Source: Strigamia acuminata
Taxonomy: Eukaryota > Arthropoda > Chilopoda > Geophilomorpha > Linotaeniidae
Length of the DNA: 64,000 nucleotides
Assembly: GCA_949358305.1 (NCBI GenBank)
Contig: OX442323.1
Span: 8,246,001 to 8,310,000, forward strand
Reading direction: 5' to 3'
The position numbers and the translations under genes were made by a program. The notes under the pieces were generated by a model. The model saw nothing but the letters and a program-made list of their open reading frames with translations, was not told the origin of the DNA and searched no databases. The stretch's first letter is position 1; each line of letters opens with the position of its first letter. This document shows positions 35,548-48,659 of this stretch, one piece after another.

Positions 35548-38014
35548 ATGACGTCTTTAATTCGTCGGAAAATTGCCCAAAGAGTAAAAACTTCGTTTGT
35601 CCAATCACATCATTCATCTTGTTAATTTTTATTTATGTTTTTAAAATTTTAACAGGTTTATGATCTGTGTAAATCCAATGTGTCGTGTCCCGACCATTTG
35701 GAGAAAGAAATCAAATTAAACTCAAAAATATCTCGGTAAGTCACCAATCTCCATCGATACCAAATAAATTAATTATAAAATTTACTCATAGGGATAATGC
35801 GCCCATTGAATTGCAACTGGAAGCGACGGGAAACTTCGAAATAGAAGCGAACGAACGATTAATAAACTCATTCGAAGTAATCAATTGCAATCGAAATAAA
35901 AATCAACTTAAAAAACAAATTTGCCCGATTATTTTAAGGGCGACGAATCCATCGATGTCGTCAAATACGACGACGAACACAAAAAACTCTTATTTACAGT
36001 CAAACCTTTGATTTTAGCTCGAGTAAATTGAAATTTCAAACGATTAAAATGCGAAATTAATGCAAAACAAAAATTGAAATTTTAGAAACTGATAAAAAAT
36101 ATTCTCGAAAACGAAGAATTCTGGAAAACGAATTGCTGTTTGCAACTGCACAAACCAGAAAAAATAGTCGTCGAATTCAGGTATCCGTTTTTAAATCCAT
36201 TTAAAACGTTTAAGAACATTAAATTATTTTTAAGTTCGCCGAATATCGCCAAACCATTTCATGCCGGCCACCTGAGATCGACGGTCGTGGGGAATTTCAT
36301 CGCCAGGATGAACCGAGCGATGGGACACGAAGTCGTAGCGCTAAATTACTTGGGCGATTGGGGCACCCAGTTTGCGCTGCTCAATGTCGGATACAAATTA
36401 ATGGGCTCCCCGGACGAACTGGCTCGAGATCCCATCGGTCACTTGTACAAAGTTTACGTATCGGTCAACGACAACGTCCACAACCAAAATATTCTAGCAA
36501 AAGCGAAAGAATACGTTTCAAAATTGGAAAACAACGACGAAAAAGCGATGAAGAAATGGAAGCAATTCAGAGATTTGAGTGTCACGCATCTGCAGGAAAC
36601 ATACGAGGTGATAGAAATATATTTTATTTTTCTTTAAATTGATAATTAAATTTCTGAATCGTTTTCTAGAGGCTGGGAATACATTTCACGGAATATCACG
36701 GCGAATCTATGTACAGGGAGAGTCATATTCGCGACGTGCTGCAGAATCTTCGCGATATGGGATTGTTGATCAATTTGTATTTTGATTTTAATTTTTTTTG
36801 TTTGGAGAGAATTTTGTGGGGATTTATTTGGGTTCGTTTTATAGGGAAGGTGCGCAAGTTGTCCCAACGGGATATAACAAAAACAAGGACCATGTTGTTT
36901 TGGTTAAACGAGACGGAACGACCGTTTATCTGTCGCGAGATTTGGCCGCAGCTATCGACCGGTTTGATAGATATCAATTCGATCGCATGTATTACGTGGT
37001 AATTAATAAGAATTACGTGTTTAAAATATCGATTTTGTTTTTTATTTTTCGTTTTTTAAGGTTGAAACTGGACAACACGATCATTTCAAAGCGTTATTTC
37101 ACATTTTAAAGGAAATGAAAAAACCGTGGCACGAGTAAATTAACTAACTAAATTAATTAATGAAATATAAATTAATTATATAATTAAAACGGTTAATTTT
37201 AGGCGTTTGCGACACATCAAATTCGGCCGAATTCAGAACATGAGCACTCGCAAAGGCACAGTCGTGTTTTTAAAAGACATTTTGGAAGAAGCGAAGGCGA
37301 GGACGTTGGAATCAATGAAAGAATCACCTAGTAAATTAAATTAACAAAAAAAAGAATTAACTCAAACGTTAAAATTTACGTGAATCGTAGCTACCAAAGT
37401 TGACGGTAACTGGGAAGACGTTGCCGACATTTTAGGCACGAGCGCCGTAGTGATCAACACGATGAAATGTCCGCGGATGAGAAACTTCGACTTCGATTGG
37501 GACAAAATATTAGCCATGAAAAACGCAACGGGAATCCAACTCCAATACTGCCACGCACGACTTTGCAAGTAAATAAACCACCGCAAAATTATTTCCCCAA
37601 AAAACGAAAATTAAATTCCATATTTACCAAAAGCTTACGGAAGAATTGCGGCGTGCAATTGCGAGACGACTACGACGTAAACTCGCTCGACGAACCTCAA
37701 GCGCTCCACTTAATCCACTGTCTATCACGATACGACGAAGTCCTAGAAGCCGCTTACAGAGACACTGAACCGAGTCACCTAGTTCAATATCTATTCGCAT
37801 TAAGGTAGCAAAAACTAGACTCAAAATTAAACCCAAAATTAATGATTTTGTTTTTCTTGACAGTAAATCGACAAACATCGCTCTCAAAGCGCTAACCGTG
37901 AAAAACGAAGGATCCGCGAAAGCCCAGGCCCGTTTAGCGTTATTCTCCGCCTCGCAAATCGTGATGAACCACGCGTTAAAACTCGTCGGAGTTAACCCGT
38001 TAGAGCGAATGTAA
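35548..38014 (+). CDS. RARS2: arginyl-tRNA synthetase, mitochondrial
   Basis: Class I aminoacyl-tRNA synthetase that charges mitochondrial tRNA-Arg. Exons in phase include 35548-35583 (MTSLIRRKIAQR, a basic mitochondrial-type N-terminus), 35656-35735, 35792-about 35875, about 35940-36020, 36086-36180, 36235-36607 and from 36670, continuing through seven or so further short exons to the stop at 38012. The HIGH-type motif is PFHAGHLRSTVVGNFI, followed by GDWGTQFALLNVGYKLMG. The KMSKS-equivalent reads MSTRKGTVVFLKDILEEAKA, the usual degenerate form of RARS2. The Arg tRNA-synthetase anticodon-binding domain follows (LQYCHARLCNLRKNCGVQL to the C-terminal VGVNPLERM). The C-terminal LERM resembles animal RARS2 endings. 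No defect is seen. A polyadenylation-type AATAAA lies at about 38,032. Confidence 0.93.
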
Positions 38015-39464
38015 AAAAAAGAGAAGCAGGAAATAAAACGTGTATTTCTAACGTAACACATTTCAGGATTAACTTTTATTTTTACCTCGTCTACACAATA
38101 ATTTATACATTATGGCAAGCAAATTACATTAAACAGAAACGTCCTTATTCCCATCACCTTAAACGAACTCAGTTATGTATATATTTACACATTTTCTTCT
38201 TATTTTGATAAGCTCAAACATTTCCTTCCCAAAAAACGCAAAAATCAAAAGGAAAAATTGAGACACCATAAATATAAATCGGTTAATCATTCACAACACA
38301 AATAATCCCTTTTTTTAACAGCAAAAATTGTAAGCACATTTACTTTTTAATTATAATTATTTTTAATTAATTAGCTACTTTATTTCTTTTCTTTTTTTCA
38401 TTTAATTAAAAGGAAAAAATCAACTTTTTCTTGTCTTCGAGTCAACGGGAACTCAAACATGAATGGAAATCAAGTTAACCCGAGATTTAAGGACTAGTTT
38501 ATCACGTTTAATCTTGGTGGCACCTATAGAGACGACCCGTGCCCAAGGATTTTTATTTATTATATTAAAAAATAACAAATTAACTTACACGTGACTCGTT
38601 AATACGCACGAACCAATTAATTCAATAATTTTCGCGTATGTATTATCAAGTAACTGTGTAATATACACAGCACGACAATTTGTGTTAACATGATTACGGT
38701 GCACATTTCTTTTTGTTTCAAAACCATCTAATTTAACACCAGGTGCAATTCGAATTTATTTACAACAACGGAAACCTCAAATTTGCATATTCAAAGGCCT
38801 CGCTATTTAAATTAAACCTATTTCTGTTTATCCTATCAAATTCAAAAATAAAAAAAAATAAAAAAAAACATAAAATAAACAATGCGTAATACTTAAGGTA
38901 ATTTGCACATAATTTTCAATGTCATCAAATCCTTGTTTTCTCAACAAAAAAAAAAAAAAAATAATTGGAATGTACTTTGTTTTTAAACACTATTCGCATG
39001 CACCAATAACACAATAATCTTTGAATAATTTTCTTTTTTATAAACTAAACTTAATAAAAGACAGATTAACAAGAATAATTTATATACTGGAAAAAAATAA
39101 AGAAAACAATTAAAGAAATCGGAAATATTTGCACTGGTGTTCAACTGTGAGGAGACTATTGTATTACATCACATCAAAGTGCTCTAATTATTACAAATAA
39201 AACACGAAAAAAAAAATATAGAAAATTTGTTACATTCTTCGATAGAACCCTGGAATTATTCAATTTTTTAAACCTCCGACTAAAAACGGGTAGAACGAGT
39301 TGAGGACACGAAAAAAAAACGAAAAAAATAAAAATAAAACAAAAACAAAACCAAAAAAAACAAAGAAGAATTCACTATCGCACAAACATCCAAAAAAACA
39401 GATGGAATTGCAAATTAAATTCCTATTGCTCGTATTACTCGCGCACCAACAAACTGACAACATT
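38015..39464. other. 3' intergenic region between convergent genes
   Basis: RARS2 (plus) and AP180/PICALM (minus) converge here. The 1.45 kb is AT-rich with several AATAAA/TTTATT signals and probably holds the long 3' UTR of the adaptor gene. I see no coding sequence or structured repeat. Confidence 0.6.
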
Positions 39465-42400
39465 TTAGCCCAACAGAGAGGCAAAAGGGTCAATTTGTGG
39501 CTGACCCGCCGAGGGTGCCGCACCAAAACCCGCGTTCGGCGGTTGTGGCGCCGACATTGGCGGCATGGCACTAAACATCGCTTGTTGCTGACCCATCGGC
39601 GCCGCCATCCCAGCGCCGGGCGCCATGGGTCTTGGTCCTCCCTAAAATAAATAAACAATTTTTTTTTTTAAAAATTTAGTTAAAAAATTAAAAATTTCAT
39701 TCTTTTTCCTGACCATCATCGGTTGTTGTCCCATGACGGGCACCGGGCCGGCCTGCGGGAAAGTCGCGGCGCCGATTCCGCTCGCCCAATCGGCCGGCTT
39801 GGCGCCAGTCGGGGCCCCCATCGCGGTCCCCATCGCGGTGCTGGCTGGAGCCTTGTACGCGTGCTGCGGCGAGTTCCATCCGCCCGTAGAGGAGGCTATT
39901 TGTGGGGTCCAATTAGCACCGCCGGTTTTCGATGTGTTCTTTGGTGAATTCCACACGTGACCTCCTCTGTCGAACCAGCGTTGTTCAATTATCGCAATTT
40001 AATTAATGTCGGGACAATAAAATCAATCGAGTTTCATTAATTACTTGTGCATGGATGCGCTCCCTCTGTTGATGTTAAGATTCTGCGCCAACATGGACAG
40101 ACTAGAGTCCAGATCTCCAGTTATCACTTTCCCGCCCGCAGTCTTCGTCTGCGCGTTCTGCGACAGCGGCTGCATCGCCGCCGTCCCACCGCTCGGCTGC
40201 AAAATGTCCCCGAAACTGTCGAAACCTACATCAAAACGCACGAAAATCCGTCACAAATCCATCACAAATCCACCAAACCACAACAAATGTGCAATAAAAA
40301 CGAAATTAAATAAAAACAACAAAATGTGTATGAAAAGAAACTGAAAAATCATCAAAAACGTGAGAAAATTAATGGAAAAAGTGAGAAAATAAATCGCATG
40401 CAACAAAGGAAACATGACATAATCGTAAATAAAACGTGTGACGTAAAAATAAATTTAAAAAAAATGATAATAAAATGATAATAATGACAATAAATTCAAT
40501 TACACACACACACACACCGGTATCGGATGCGGCAGACGGGGTAGCGGCAGTGCTCACATTGCGTGACGGCGAACCGGACATGGCGGCCCGAATTGAAAAA
40601 TTGAGGTCGTCGAAAGCCGAGACCGGAGTGGAGCGGGCGGGAGAAGGAACGTTGGACACACTCGGGGAAGAAGCGGCCGAAGTGCGGAATCCGATAGCGG
40701 AAGGAGGCAACGCACCGAAACCGAACGGGGCGCCGGCGCCGAACCCCATCTGCTGGGCCGGCACCGGCGCGACGGGCGCGGCCTGCTGGGATAGGTCAAA
40801 CCCGTCGCCAATATCGCCAAACAGGTCGGCAATTTTTGACGGTATCGGCGAGACGGGTCGCGGGGGCTTGGGTCTTTCGGCCGCGCCGAATCCGGCGTCG
40901 AAAGCCGGGAAGAAGTCGGCGGCCGATGGAGCGTCGTTGGCCGCGGCGGCCGCCACGGCTGCGGCGCTGGGCGGCGGCGGCCGCGCCGGCGATCTCGTCT
41001 CGGCCGATTCTTCGCTCGTTCTGGGCGCCTCCATGGCCCCGCCGTCGCCAAAAGCTGCGCCGAACATGGATGGCTCGGGTCCGCCGAGAATAGGTGTGGT
41101 GCCCGCGCCTCGGACTATTTCGGGAGCCCCTGACGGGGAAGGAGTTGCGCTAGATATGTTAGCAAAGGGGTTCAAGCCTGGAATTTCCATATCTCGTCGT
41201 GCGCCGTCATCGTCCACGTAGATTTCTTGGTCGGTAAGAACAAAGAAAAGTCAAATAAAAAGGGAAGAAACGAACGAAACCAAAAGAGAAAAAGAGAGAG
41301 ACAGAGTTGAAATTATGTATTAGCGACACTCCTAGACAGCTGTCAATATCAAATGTCATGTTTCCTTCAACAATTAATTCATTTTTGTTTAAAATATTTG
41401 TTAATTAATGAATTGAGGAGGAATACAAACCTGGTGCAGCAGCAGGCATCAAGGAGGATCCACTTGCTGAGGAACATGCAATTGAAACAAATTGAGCATT
41501 CAAAGCAACACGACGATTAGACGATTAGACGAGAGATATTAATTATAAATATACAATATAGCAATATATAGAAATTGTTGTTTTTCTAACTCCCTTCTAT
41601 TGATATTCATGCATCATACGAACCGGCAATGCAAAAACATCAAATAAACGGCAAAGAAATTCAAATATTTCGGTTTAGTTGCGGAAATTAATGTAGAAAA
41701 AATTAAAATGGCTACAAATCAAAAATGATAAATACTCACTAGAATTAGAATTGCTCTCATTGCCAAACGCAGCTGCGAAAGAATGATCAGAAACAAATGC
41801 ATTTGAACTCGATGTTGGCGTGGTAGCGCTAGAAAAGCCTGAAAATTCCACGCCAAGCGGCAAATTATACAATTTAAAATAAAAATCAGCAAAAATATAT
41901 ATTTTTTTTTTAAAAAAAGCGAGAAATCAAAATATATAATAACAAGCTCATTCGACACCCTCAAAATGACTGACCATTCTGTTGAGCTCCCCAAAAATTG
42001 TTTTGGAAAGCCGTAGATCCACCTGTCGACTGTTGGGGGGCGTTCATCAGGCTGTCGGCGAAAGGGTTGCTCTTCAGGCACAGCAGATCATCGCTCGCTT
42101 TGCTTGATGCGCTTGAAAAACAAAACAAAATCATCAATTACCATAAACACCCCAATTGAGGCCTGCCCCGAAAAATAGCCGGTGCACAATTAAGCACCGG
42201 GGACACAAAAATCGGCGATTTTGTTGCAAAAACCGATAATTTTGCTGCAAATATCAGTAATTTGTTGCAAAAATCGGCGATTTTGTTGCAAAAACCGGTA
42301 ATTTTGCTACAAATATTAATAATTTGTTGCAAAAATCGGCGATTTTGTTGCAAAAACCGGTAATTTTGCTACAAATATCAGTAATTTGTTGCAAAAATCG

Positions 42401-45400
42401 GCGATTTTGTTGCAAAAACCGGCGATTTTGTTGCAAAAACCGGCGATTTTGTTGCAAAAACCGGTAATTTTGCTGCAAATATCAGTAATTTGTTGCAAAA
42501 ACCGGCGATTTTGTTGCAAAAACCGGTAATTTTGATGCATAAACCGTTTTTTTGTTAATAATCGGCGATTTTTTTAAAAAATTAAATTTTTTGTTGTTAT
42601 AAAATTAATTGTCCACACCTTTGTGGAATTGGATCGAATAAATCGATGACTGGTTCCGCTTGGGGTGACGTTAAGAACGGATTGGTTTGCGCTGATCCTG
42701 AAGGCGGCCCGGTCGGTGATGCGGCAAGTTCTTTCATTCGCCTTTCCTGCGTGTTTATCAAAAGTGGTGAAAAAGAAAAAAAAAAAAAAATTACACTTCA
42801 ATTAAGCGAGTGTTTAAGCTGATTTTGCTCACTCTGTGCTGATTAAAAGCTGCCTGCTCCTCTTCCAGCAATTGTCGCTTCAAACTGTCGTCGAGCGTGA
42901 TCCCGTTCAGCTCCATCTTACCACTGGCTGTGCCAAAAGAACTGCTAGTATTGGATAGGGCAGTGAAAGCACTTTTTAGATAAGCTGGTCTGATAGTTGT
43001 GGAAAAATACATTACAACATTTAAAGAGTGAGATAGAGAGTGAGAAGAAAATAAATGAAAAAATAGTCGAAGCGAAGAAAGAAAAAAAGAAAAAGGGAAA
43101 AAAATAAAATAATTAACTACAAATAGGAAATTTGTGGGTTTTTTTGAGGGTGTTTTTTTTTTCTGGGGGGTTTTTGGTTTATACTTAGTGGTTGCTTGTG
43201 TTGGCGTTCCGGCTCCAGACCCCTTCTTGCCTTCGAGTGCCATGAGATGCTGTTCCAAGGCTTCGAGAAGACTGCTTGGAGCCTAGATGGAAGAGAGTAT
43301 TTAAGTTTTGGGTTTTAGTTTTGATTGAAATTTGGGATTTTGATCGGCTTAAAGTTTAACTAAAGCAGTCAAAAGAATGGTGTAATTAGCAAGCGTTTAT
43401 TTCAGGTGATTTGGTGTTTTGGTAACGAGCGGGTTGCGAATTTTGCAACGATTTGAACATATTTGATGAATTTGTAAGAAATTTAATAATTTCTTTATGA
43501 ATTTGTTACAAATTTAATGAATTCTTGATAAATTTGTAACAAATTTAATGAATTCTTGATGAATTTGTAACAAATTTAATGAATTCTTGATGAATTTATA
43601 ACAAATTTAATGATTTCTTGATAAATTTGTAACAAATTTAATGAATTCTTGATGAATTTGTAACAAATTTAATAAATTTTTGATAAAATTTAATAAATTT
43701 TGACAAATCTTTATCAAATTTAATAAATTTTTGATAAAATTTAATAAATTTTGACAAATCTTTATCAAATTTCATACATCATAGTCAAATCAGGACAATT
43801 CTTAATAAATCCAAGGCATTTCAATTGACCAAATGCCAAAAAAATTAACATTTGACAATCCGACCATTACCGAAACCCCAAATCTCCAACGTTAAATCAA
43901 AGCAGTTAATTAAAATGTCGTTATGTTAAAACTCACAGTGCTGAGGCCAAACACACGCAAGAGTTTACATCTTTTTAGAAACTACGTTAAAAAAAATTAA
44001 AACATTCAAAAAAATAAAAAATAAATAAATAAATACTAAAAAAGAATGTTAATAAGATTAAAAATAGAACAGAAAATTAAGGTCATGCAACGCATTACTA
44101 ACTGCAAAAACTAAATTATCAAAATCAATGCTTCTGCGCGTTAATTCCCTGATAATAAAATTAAGATTAGATACACCAACGACACCACAACCATTAAAAT
44201 CAAAATCAAGAAACCAAAATCTAAATAAATAAAAAAAAAAAAATGCAGATTGTTGCTAATTGGTTACCGGAACATGCAAAAAAGCGGCAACGAAATAATG
44301 TAAGCGTCAAAAAAACTAAGAAAATGAAAATTAATCGTAAGAAACATGCAACGGGTTATGCGAAACTGGCGAGCGTTGTTGACCGTCAAATTCAAGTACC
44401 TTAGCCAGATCTGGGATGTCGCTTTTATCGATTCCTACGTTCTAAAGCGAATGAGAAAAACAAATCCATTATAACATAGTAAGAAATTGTTCTTACCTCA
44501 GTAACCTCAGGCATTTCACTTTTGTCTAACCCCATACTCTAATTTTAGAAAAGTTATGCTTTTAAATACTCAGTTTTAAGTGTAACAAGTCGAGAAATAC
44601 ATTTTGCAAACTTACAGTCCCACATTTCGGATCATTTTATCAAATTTTAAAATATTTTTACTCGTTAGTTTTTTTTTTTTTTTAATTTTTGAGTTTTATA
44701 ATTTTTTAAATATTTTTTTTATACCTCGGCGACTTTAAGAAATTCTCCAACTCGATCCATTCGAATTAAAAATTTCTTGTAGATATCCAAAGCATCTCGG
44801 CACATTTTCTTGTTCATGTCAAAATATTTCTCTATTAAAAAGCGAAAAAAAATTAGAATTTTGAAGAAAAAATTGAATTTCTACTATTTTTTACCCAATA
44901 AATTTATAATTCCATCGTTGTAACACGCAAATAAACGGATTAAATCCCGGAAAAGAAGCATGAAGGCAGCATTAATAACTCCGTTAGTTAATTCATTAGC
45001 TGTGCACTTGAAAAACAAACCAAATTTATAAACACACAAATCTAAAAATTACAAACTAAAATAATCACATCAAATTCTAAGAGTGCATCCACTTGATTTT
45101 GGAGAACTGGCAGAGTTTTGAGTAATTTGTCAGCATTCATAGTTCTAAGAACACCATCGTCCTTTCTGTAACAGATAAACACAAAAATCAGACACAAAAT
45201 CCACATTTTACTTAAAAAAAACCAACCAAAACTCACCCCCGTTTAACTTTACAGAAATCAAAAGCAACTGTCCTGTAGGAAAGAGCTTTTTCATTTAAAT
45301 ATTTGGCGTATCGCCTGATGAACGTCGACATGTCATAGCCTAGACGGAAATGAAAAAATGAAAAAAATATTAATATTCTTCCTGTAATTAACACAATCTC

Positions 45401-47104
45401 ATTAAAAAAAATTCTATTTCAAATGTACTCACTTGAAACTTAAATATTCCAGTTGTATTTATTTTTAGATATATTTTTATTTGCATTTTTTAATCGAATT
45501 TCTTATTCGTTTACGTTCACTTACCTTGAACATTCGCTTTGTCTACGAAACTACTTAATTGAAAACTGCAATTACTAGACGCTAAATACTGAGTAAACCT
45601 CTGAAAATAAAATGAATATTTTAATTTTTTGTTTTGGTTGGAGCGAATGGGTTAGAGAATTAATTCAGAGCGCGCCAAATCAGATAATACATTACACAAC
45701 TGATAAGTAAAAATATATATCAAAAGGTTTCGGTCAACCATTTAATAAGCTCAATTTTTTTAACGGGGAATTGATTTTCCATTCCGTTAATGGATTTAAA
45801 AAGAAAAAAATCAATTACGTAATGTATTTTATCGAAATTTGTTGAAATGAAAACAATTTCGGCTCGGGGACGGACATCTTTGTTAGTAAATACACAAGTG
45901 GTCTAGAAATGGAGATTTTTCCCGATTCTATATGACTCGTGGTGAATTTTTAGCAAAAATGGCCGGATATTATTTTACTAGTCTAATCAAAATTTGGGGG
46001 TTTTATGCGTTTAAAAATTGGAAAATGCATTTTGGGATTAAAGTTGGGTCTGGATTTGTAATTTCTTACTTCATTCCCATAACACATAAGATGATGAACT
46101 GTCACAAGCGCTTTGAAAACCACAACCCAACTTGTCATGGTGGTTCTTTCAATAAGCAAATTGGCCATTTGAGGTATGGATACATTTGGTTCATTGGTGC
46201 AGTGTAGTAAATCTAGAAGAATAAAAATAAAGAAAAAAAATATAATAAACTCCAAACTGGATTTAGACCTTTAAAAAAATATATTTTTCAAATAAAAAAA
46301 AATTGCATCGGATTTGCTTTCACCAAATCTCACTTCCTTCCGTTTTTTTGATAGTAAAATCAAGGGAAAAAAATAATAAAAATAAAATTTACAAAAAAAA
46401 AAATCCACCTCGATAACATTTAATTAATTCCATCAAATTCCATCACACCAAACCCTCGATTAATTTATTTACATTTTAAATGATAATTAGAGAAAACGTT
46501 ATTCAACACAATTAACTCTCTTCATCATTCCCAATGTACCACTTGTCAAACCCAACTTAAAACGAACTTAAAACGAGATAGAATTTTTTTTCAAAAAAAC
46601 ATTTTAAAAATCTTTTAAAAAATTAAATTCCTCGTTAGGCCTAATCTCCACCCAAATTTGAGTGAAATCAAAGGGGGTCATTTTTGCGAATATTTTCCCA
46701 TTCAAGGTCACTATGACTTAACTCAAACGAGTCAAGAATTCCTGACCTTGAGGTGAGACTGGGTGAATGTCCACACCAAACCCAAAAGCAAAAAAAAAGC
46801 ATAAAAAGATAATTTTTCCACATTTCCCGACGATTTTTCTCGCGCCAAACGGATTTTCCAGCGACTCACTGAAAAATGCCGACGCGACGAGCGAGCGGGC
46901 GAGTGAGCAGCTGCTGTCACGAATCGGCGTGAAACGGTTTTCCAACGAATGCGCGCAAAACTTACAGTCAAGATGCTTCTTTTTTGGTCCAATGACCTCT
47001 TCTGTGGTGGCTTTGCAAACGGATTTGGCTAAACCCTGACCGGCTATACTGTATCTGGCCGCTGTTATCCGGTCATTTATACTTTGCCCTCCTGGCATCA
47101 TCAT
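39465..47104 (-). CDS. lap: clathrin assembly protein AP180/PICALM/LAP
   Basis: An endocytic adaptor that binds PI(4,5)P2 and clathrin to size coated vesicles. The start [20 protein letters not shown] begins the ANTH domain. Exons: 47104-46966 ([18 protein letters not shown]), 46212-46070 ([28 protein letters not shown]), 45600-45525, 45339-45237 ([19 protein letters not shown]), 45164-45069 ([20 protein letters not shown]), about 45008-44896, about 44828-44725 (ending EFLKVAE), then two alternative 42-nt exons, then 43282-43185 ([20 protein letters not shown]) and several linker exons. The lipid-binding KKKH lysines are present. The tail has NPF motifs ([24 protein letters not shown]), an acidic DLF-type clathrin or AP2 motif (VIDLFDPI), Ala/Pro/Gly-rich sequence, WNSP repeats and the ending DPFASLLG. 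Small exons at 41840-41745 and 41466-41433 may be optional. Confidence in the family is high. Confidence 0.95.
40501..40518 (+). repeat. CA microsatellite
   Basis: An ACACACACACACACAC run immediately beside the 3' splice donor of the large Ala/Pro-rich exon of the AP180/PICALM gene. Confidence 0.85.
42195..42575 (+). repeat. 62-bp minisatellite with 21/21/20-bp subunits
   Basis: GTTGCAAAAATCGGCGATTT and GTTGCAAAAACCGGTAATTT units of 21, 21 and 20 bases repeat with a 62-base higher-order period in an intron of the AP180/PICALM gene. The array reads as open frames on the minus strand ([12 protein letters not shown] type), but it lies between exons and is not coding. Confidence 0.85.
43480..43775 (+). 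repeat. 31-bp minisatellite (AATTTAATGAATTCTTGAT type)
   Basis: Units of GAATTTGTAACAAATTTAAT plus GAATTCTTGAT recur at exactly 31 bases, for example at 43,511 and 43,542, in an intron of the AP180/PICALM gene. The array decays into a related TTTGATAAAATTTAATAAA form on the right. Confidence 0.85.
44400..44538 (-). other. lap: tandemly duplicated 42-nt exon pair (likely mutually exclusive)
   Basis: Exon a (44538-44497) encodes [14 protein letters not shown] and exon b (44441-44400) encodes [14 protein letters not shown]. Both are exactly 14 codons in phase 0, with their own AG acceptor and GT donor, separated by a 55-base intron. Each sits correctly between EFLKVAE and [13 protein letters not shown], where other AP180/PICALM proteins carry a single NVGIDKGDIPDL-type segment just after the ANTH core. 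Either exon can be used alone without changing frame. Including both would add 14 residues. Confidence 0.8.
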
Positions 47105-47954
47105 GATGGCCTTTCAGTGTGTCGAGAGAAAGGTGGTTTGCAAGTTTGTACCGGTGTCAAAGACACCTCCCGTCGCCGGAGAGTCTATGCACGCGGAAAG
47201 TAGTGTACCTCACCGCACCAAGGAACCGTCGACAAATTCCAAAATGGCGATTCCCCGATTGAAACGACGTCATGCGGTTTGCTCATGCTCTGCACTCCGC
47301 AAAGGATTAACCGGAAGTGGGTGTGGAGCCGAATACACGTCGTTTTATTTGAATTATTTGTTTTTTTTGTTTATTAAATAAATGTCGATTGAATTTATTA
47401 TTTTTTTCGGGGGAAAAAGAATAAATTAAATGTGATTTGAAATTTGAATTTTTTTTTTTTGGATGTAATGTGTGATTTATATCAATAGAGTCTGACAGGC
47501 GCAAACAAATCGGCTAAGGCACGTGCCACTCGTTGGAGATTTGTCACCTGCTTGGCAGTGTCGGTTTCAGCGATTAGACAAAAATGTTTGAAATTAATAG
47601 CACGAAACAAAAATAAACGAATAAACTTGTTATTTAATCGAGTAGCTTTATTAAAGATGTTATTTTTTCGCGTTTAATGAGTACAATTAGACATTTCCAA
47701 ACGTAACATTTTCAATGACGGCTGAATTTTGGCCGTATTGCCATATTGAGCGCCATTTTAATCCTGATTTCAGGTTTCCCACGACTTGGTAAAACTTTTC
47801 GGTTGAAATTTGTCATCTGAAATATCAATCGAGGTCATTTTATGCCAGAAAAACAAGTAATGTTTAATTAAATCGAAATAACTGATGAAAACGAGAAGAT
47901 GTTAACAAGTGAGGTCAAAATTGATCTAAAAAATAAAATTTCCATATTTAAGTC
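47105..47954. other. AP180/PICALM 5' flank and intergenic DNA
   Basis: The first 230 bases after the start codon are GC-richer, with CpGs and ACCGGTG and ACCGGAAGTG motifs. The latter is an ETS-type core at about 47,310-47,320. This stretch probably holds the 5' UTR and promoter. The rest is AT-rich, with no exon recognised. Confidence 0.45.
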
Positions 47955-48312
47955 TGATTTAATCGACCTAATCAAAACACATGTCCGCAAAACCACGTCT
48001 TGAAAACGTGATTGTTTTTCCAATGACCCAATTCGTGGCCCAAAATTGCCAACAACTCGTTTCAATCATTTTTCCATGTCGAATAAGTGACGAATTAACA
48101 CGATTCTGTGGTTGTTTAAATTGCAACTGAACTACGCGCTCACGCGAGGCAACATCTTCGAAACGAGAAGCAAAAATACATAACAAACAAAATAAGCAGA
48201 TCGCAAATAAATATTCTCGGCAAAGGAAAATCAATTTGAGCGACTAATTCTCCGATTTTCGGCCGCAATTCGTCGTTAGAAACCCGTTTGGTGTTGAAAA
48301 ATAACTGAAATC
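47955..48312 (-). pseudogene. decayed STE24 (CAAX protease 1) fragment
   Basis: On the minus strand, NDELRPKIGELVAQIDFPLP aligns with [20 protein letters not shown] of the intact gene next door. It is followed by a scrambled stretch, then a segment like [12 protein letters not shown] that is interrupted by a stop, then [17 protein letters not shown], which retains the HExxH zinc motif. The pieces are in different frames with stops between them, and no start, membrane segments or C-terminal part are present. It is a degenerate tandem copy of part of the catalytic region. Tandem STE24 copies are known in some insects, so this may be the remnant of one. Confidence 0.8.
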
Positions 48313-48659
48313 ACCGCATTCATTAACTGTAAAATAAAAAAAATAAAATTTCATTAATTTGCAAACTAAAAAATAATAATTTAACATACCAAACCAAACC
48401 TTTCGAATTCCAGTTAAAAAGCACATGGAGACACAAACGTCTCAAGCTGGCAAGTTGCCGATTCGACTCGAAGCGCCACCGTGTGAGGGAAATGAGAACT
48501 GAATTCACCTACGTACCATTTTACTTTAATTTTTAAAAAATAAAAAAAATCAAGTTACATAATTAAACGCATCACTGTTTCATTTTGCATTTAACATGAA
48601 TAAATGAATTTTTTAAACTGATGACGATGTTTCTCGATTGATTTGTCAATTCCATTTGT
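48313..48659. other. 3' flank of STE24
   Basis: AT-rich sequence between the pseudo-fragment and the stop codon of the intact STE24. An acceptor-like TTTTACAG lies before the pseudo-fragment (minus strand, about 48,330). No other coding sequence is seen. Confidence 0.5.

Noticed and set aside
40475-41221. 248-codon plus-strand frame opposite the Ala/Pro-rich AP180/PICALM exon
   Set aside because: Antisense shadow of a GC-rich coding exon. The minus strand joins neighbouring exons in phase and contains NPF motifs.
42138-42540. Open frames with [12 protein letters not shown] repeats on the minus strand
   Set aside because: Translation of the 62-bp minisatellite in an AP180/PICALM intron. No family match and no splice support.
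47868-48234. Pseudo-STE24 considered as an alternative exon of the intact STE24 gene
   Set aside because: It lies 3' of the intact stop codon, contains frame breaks and stops, and duplicates sequence already present once in the intact gene.
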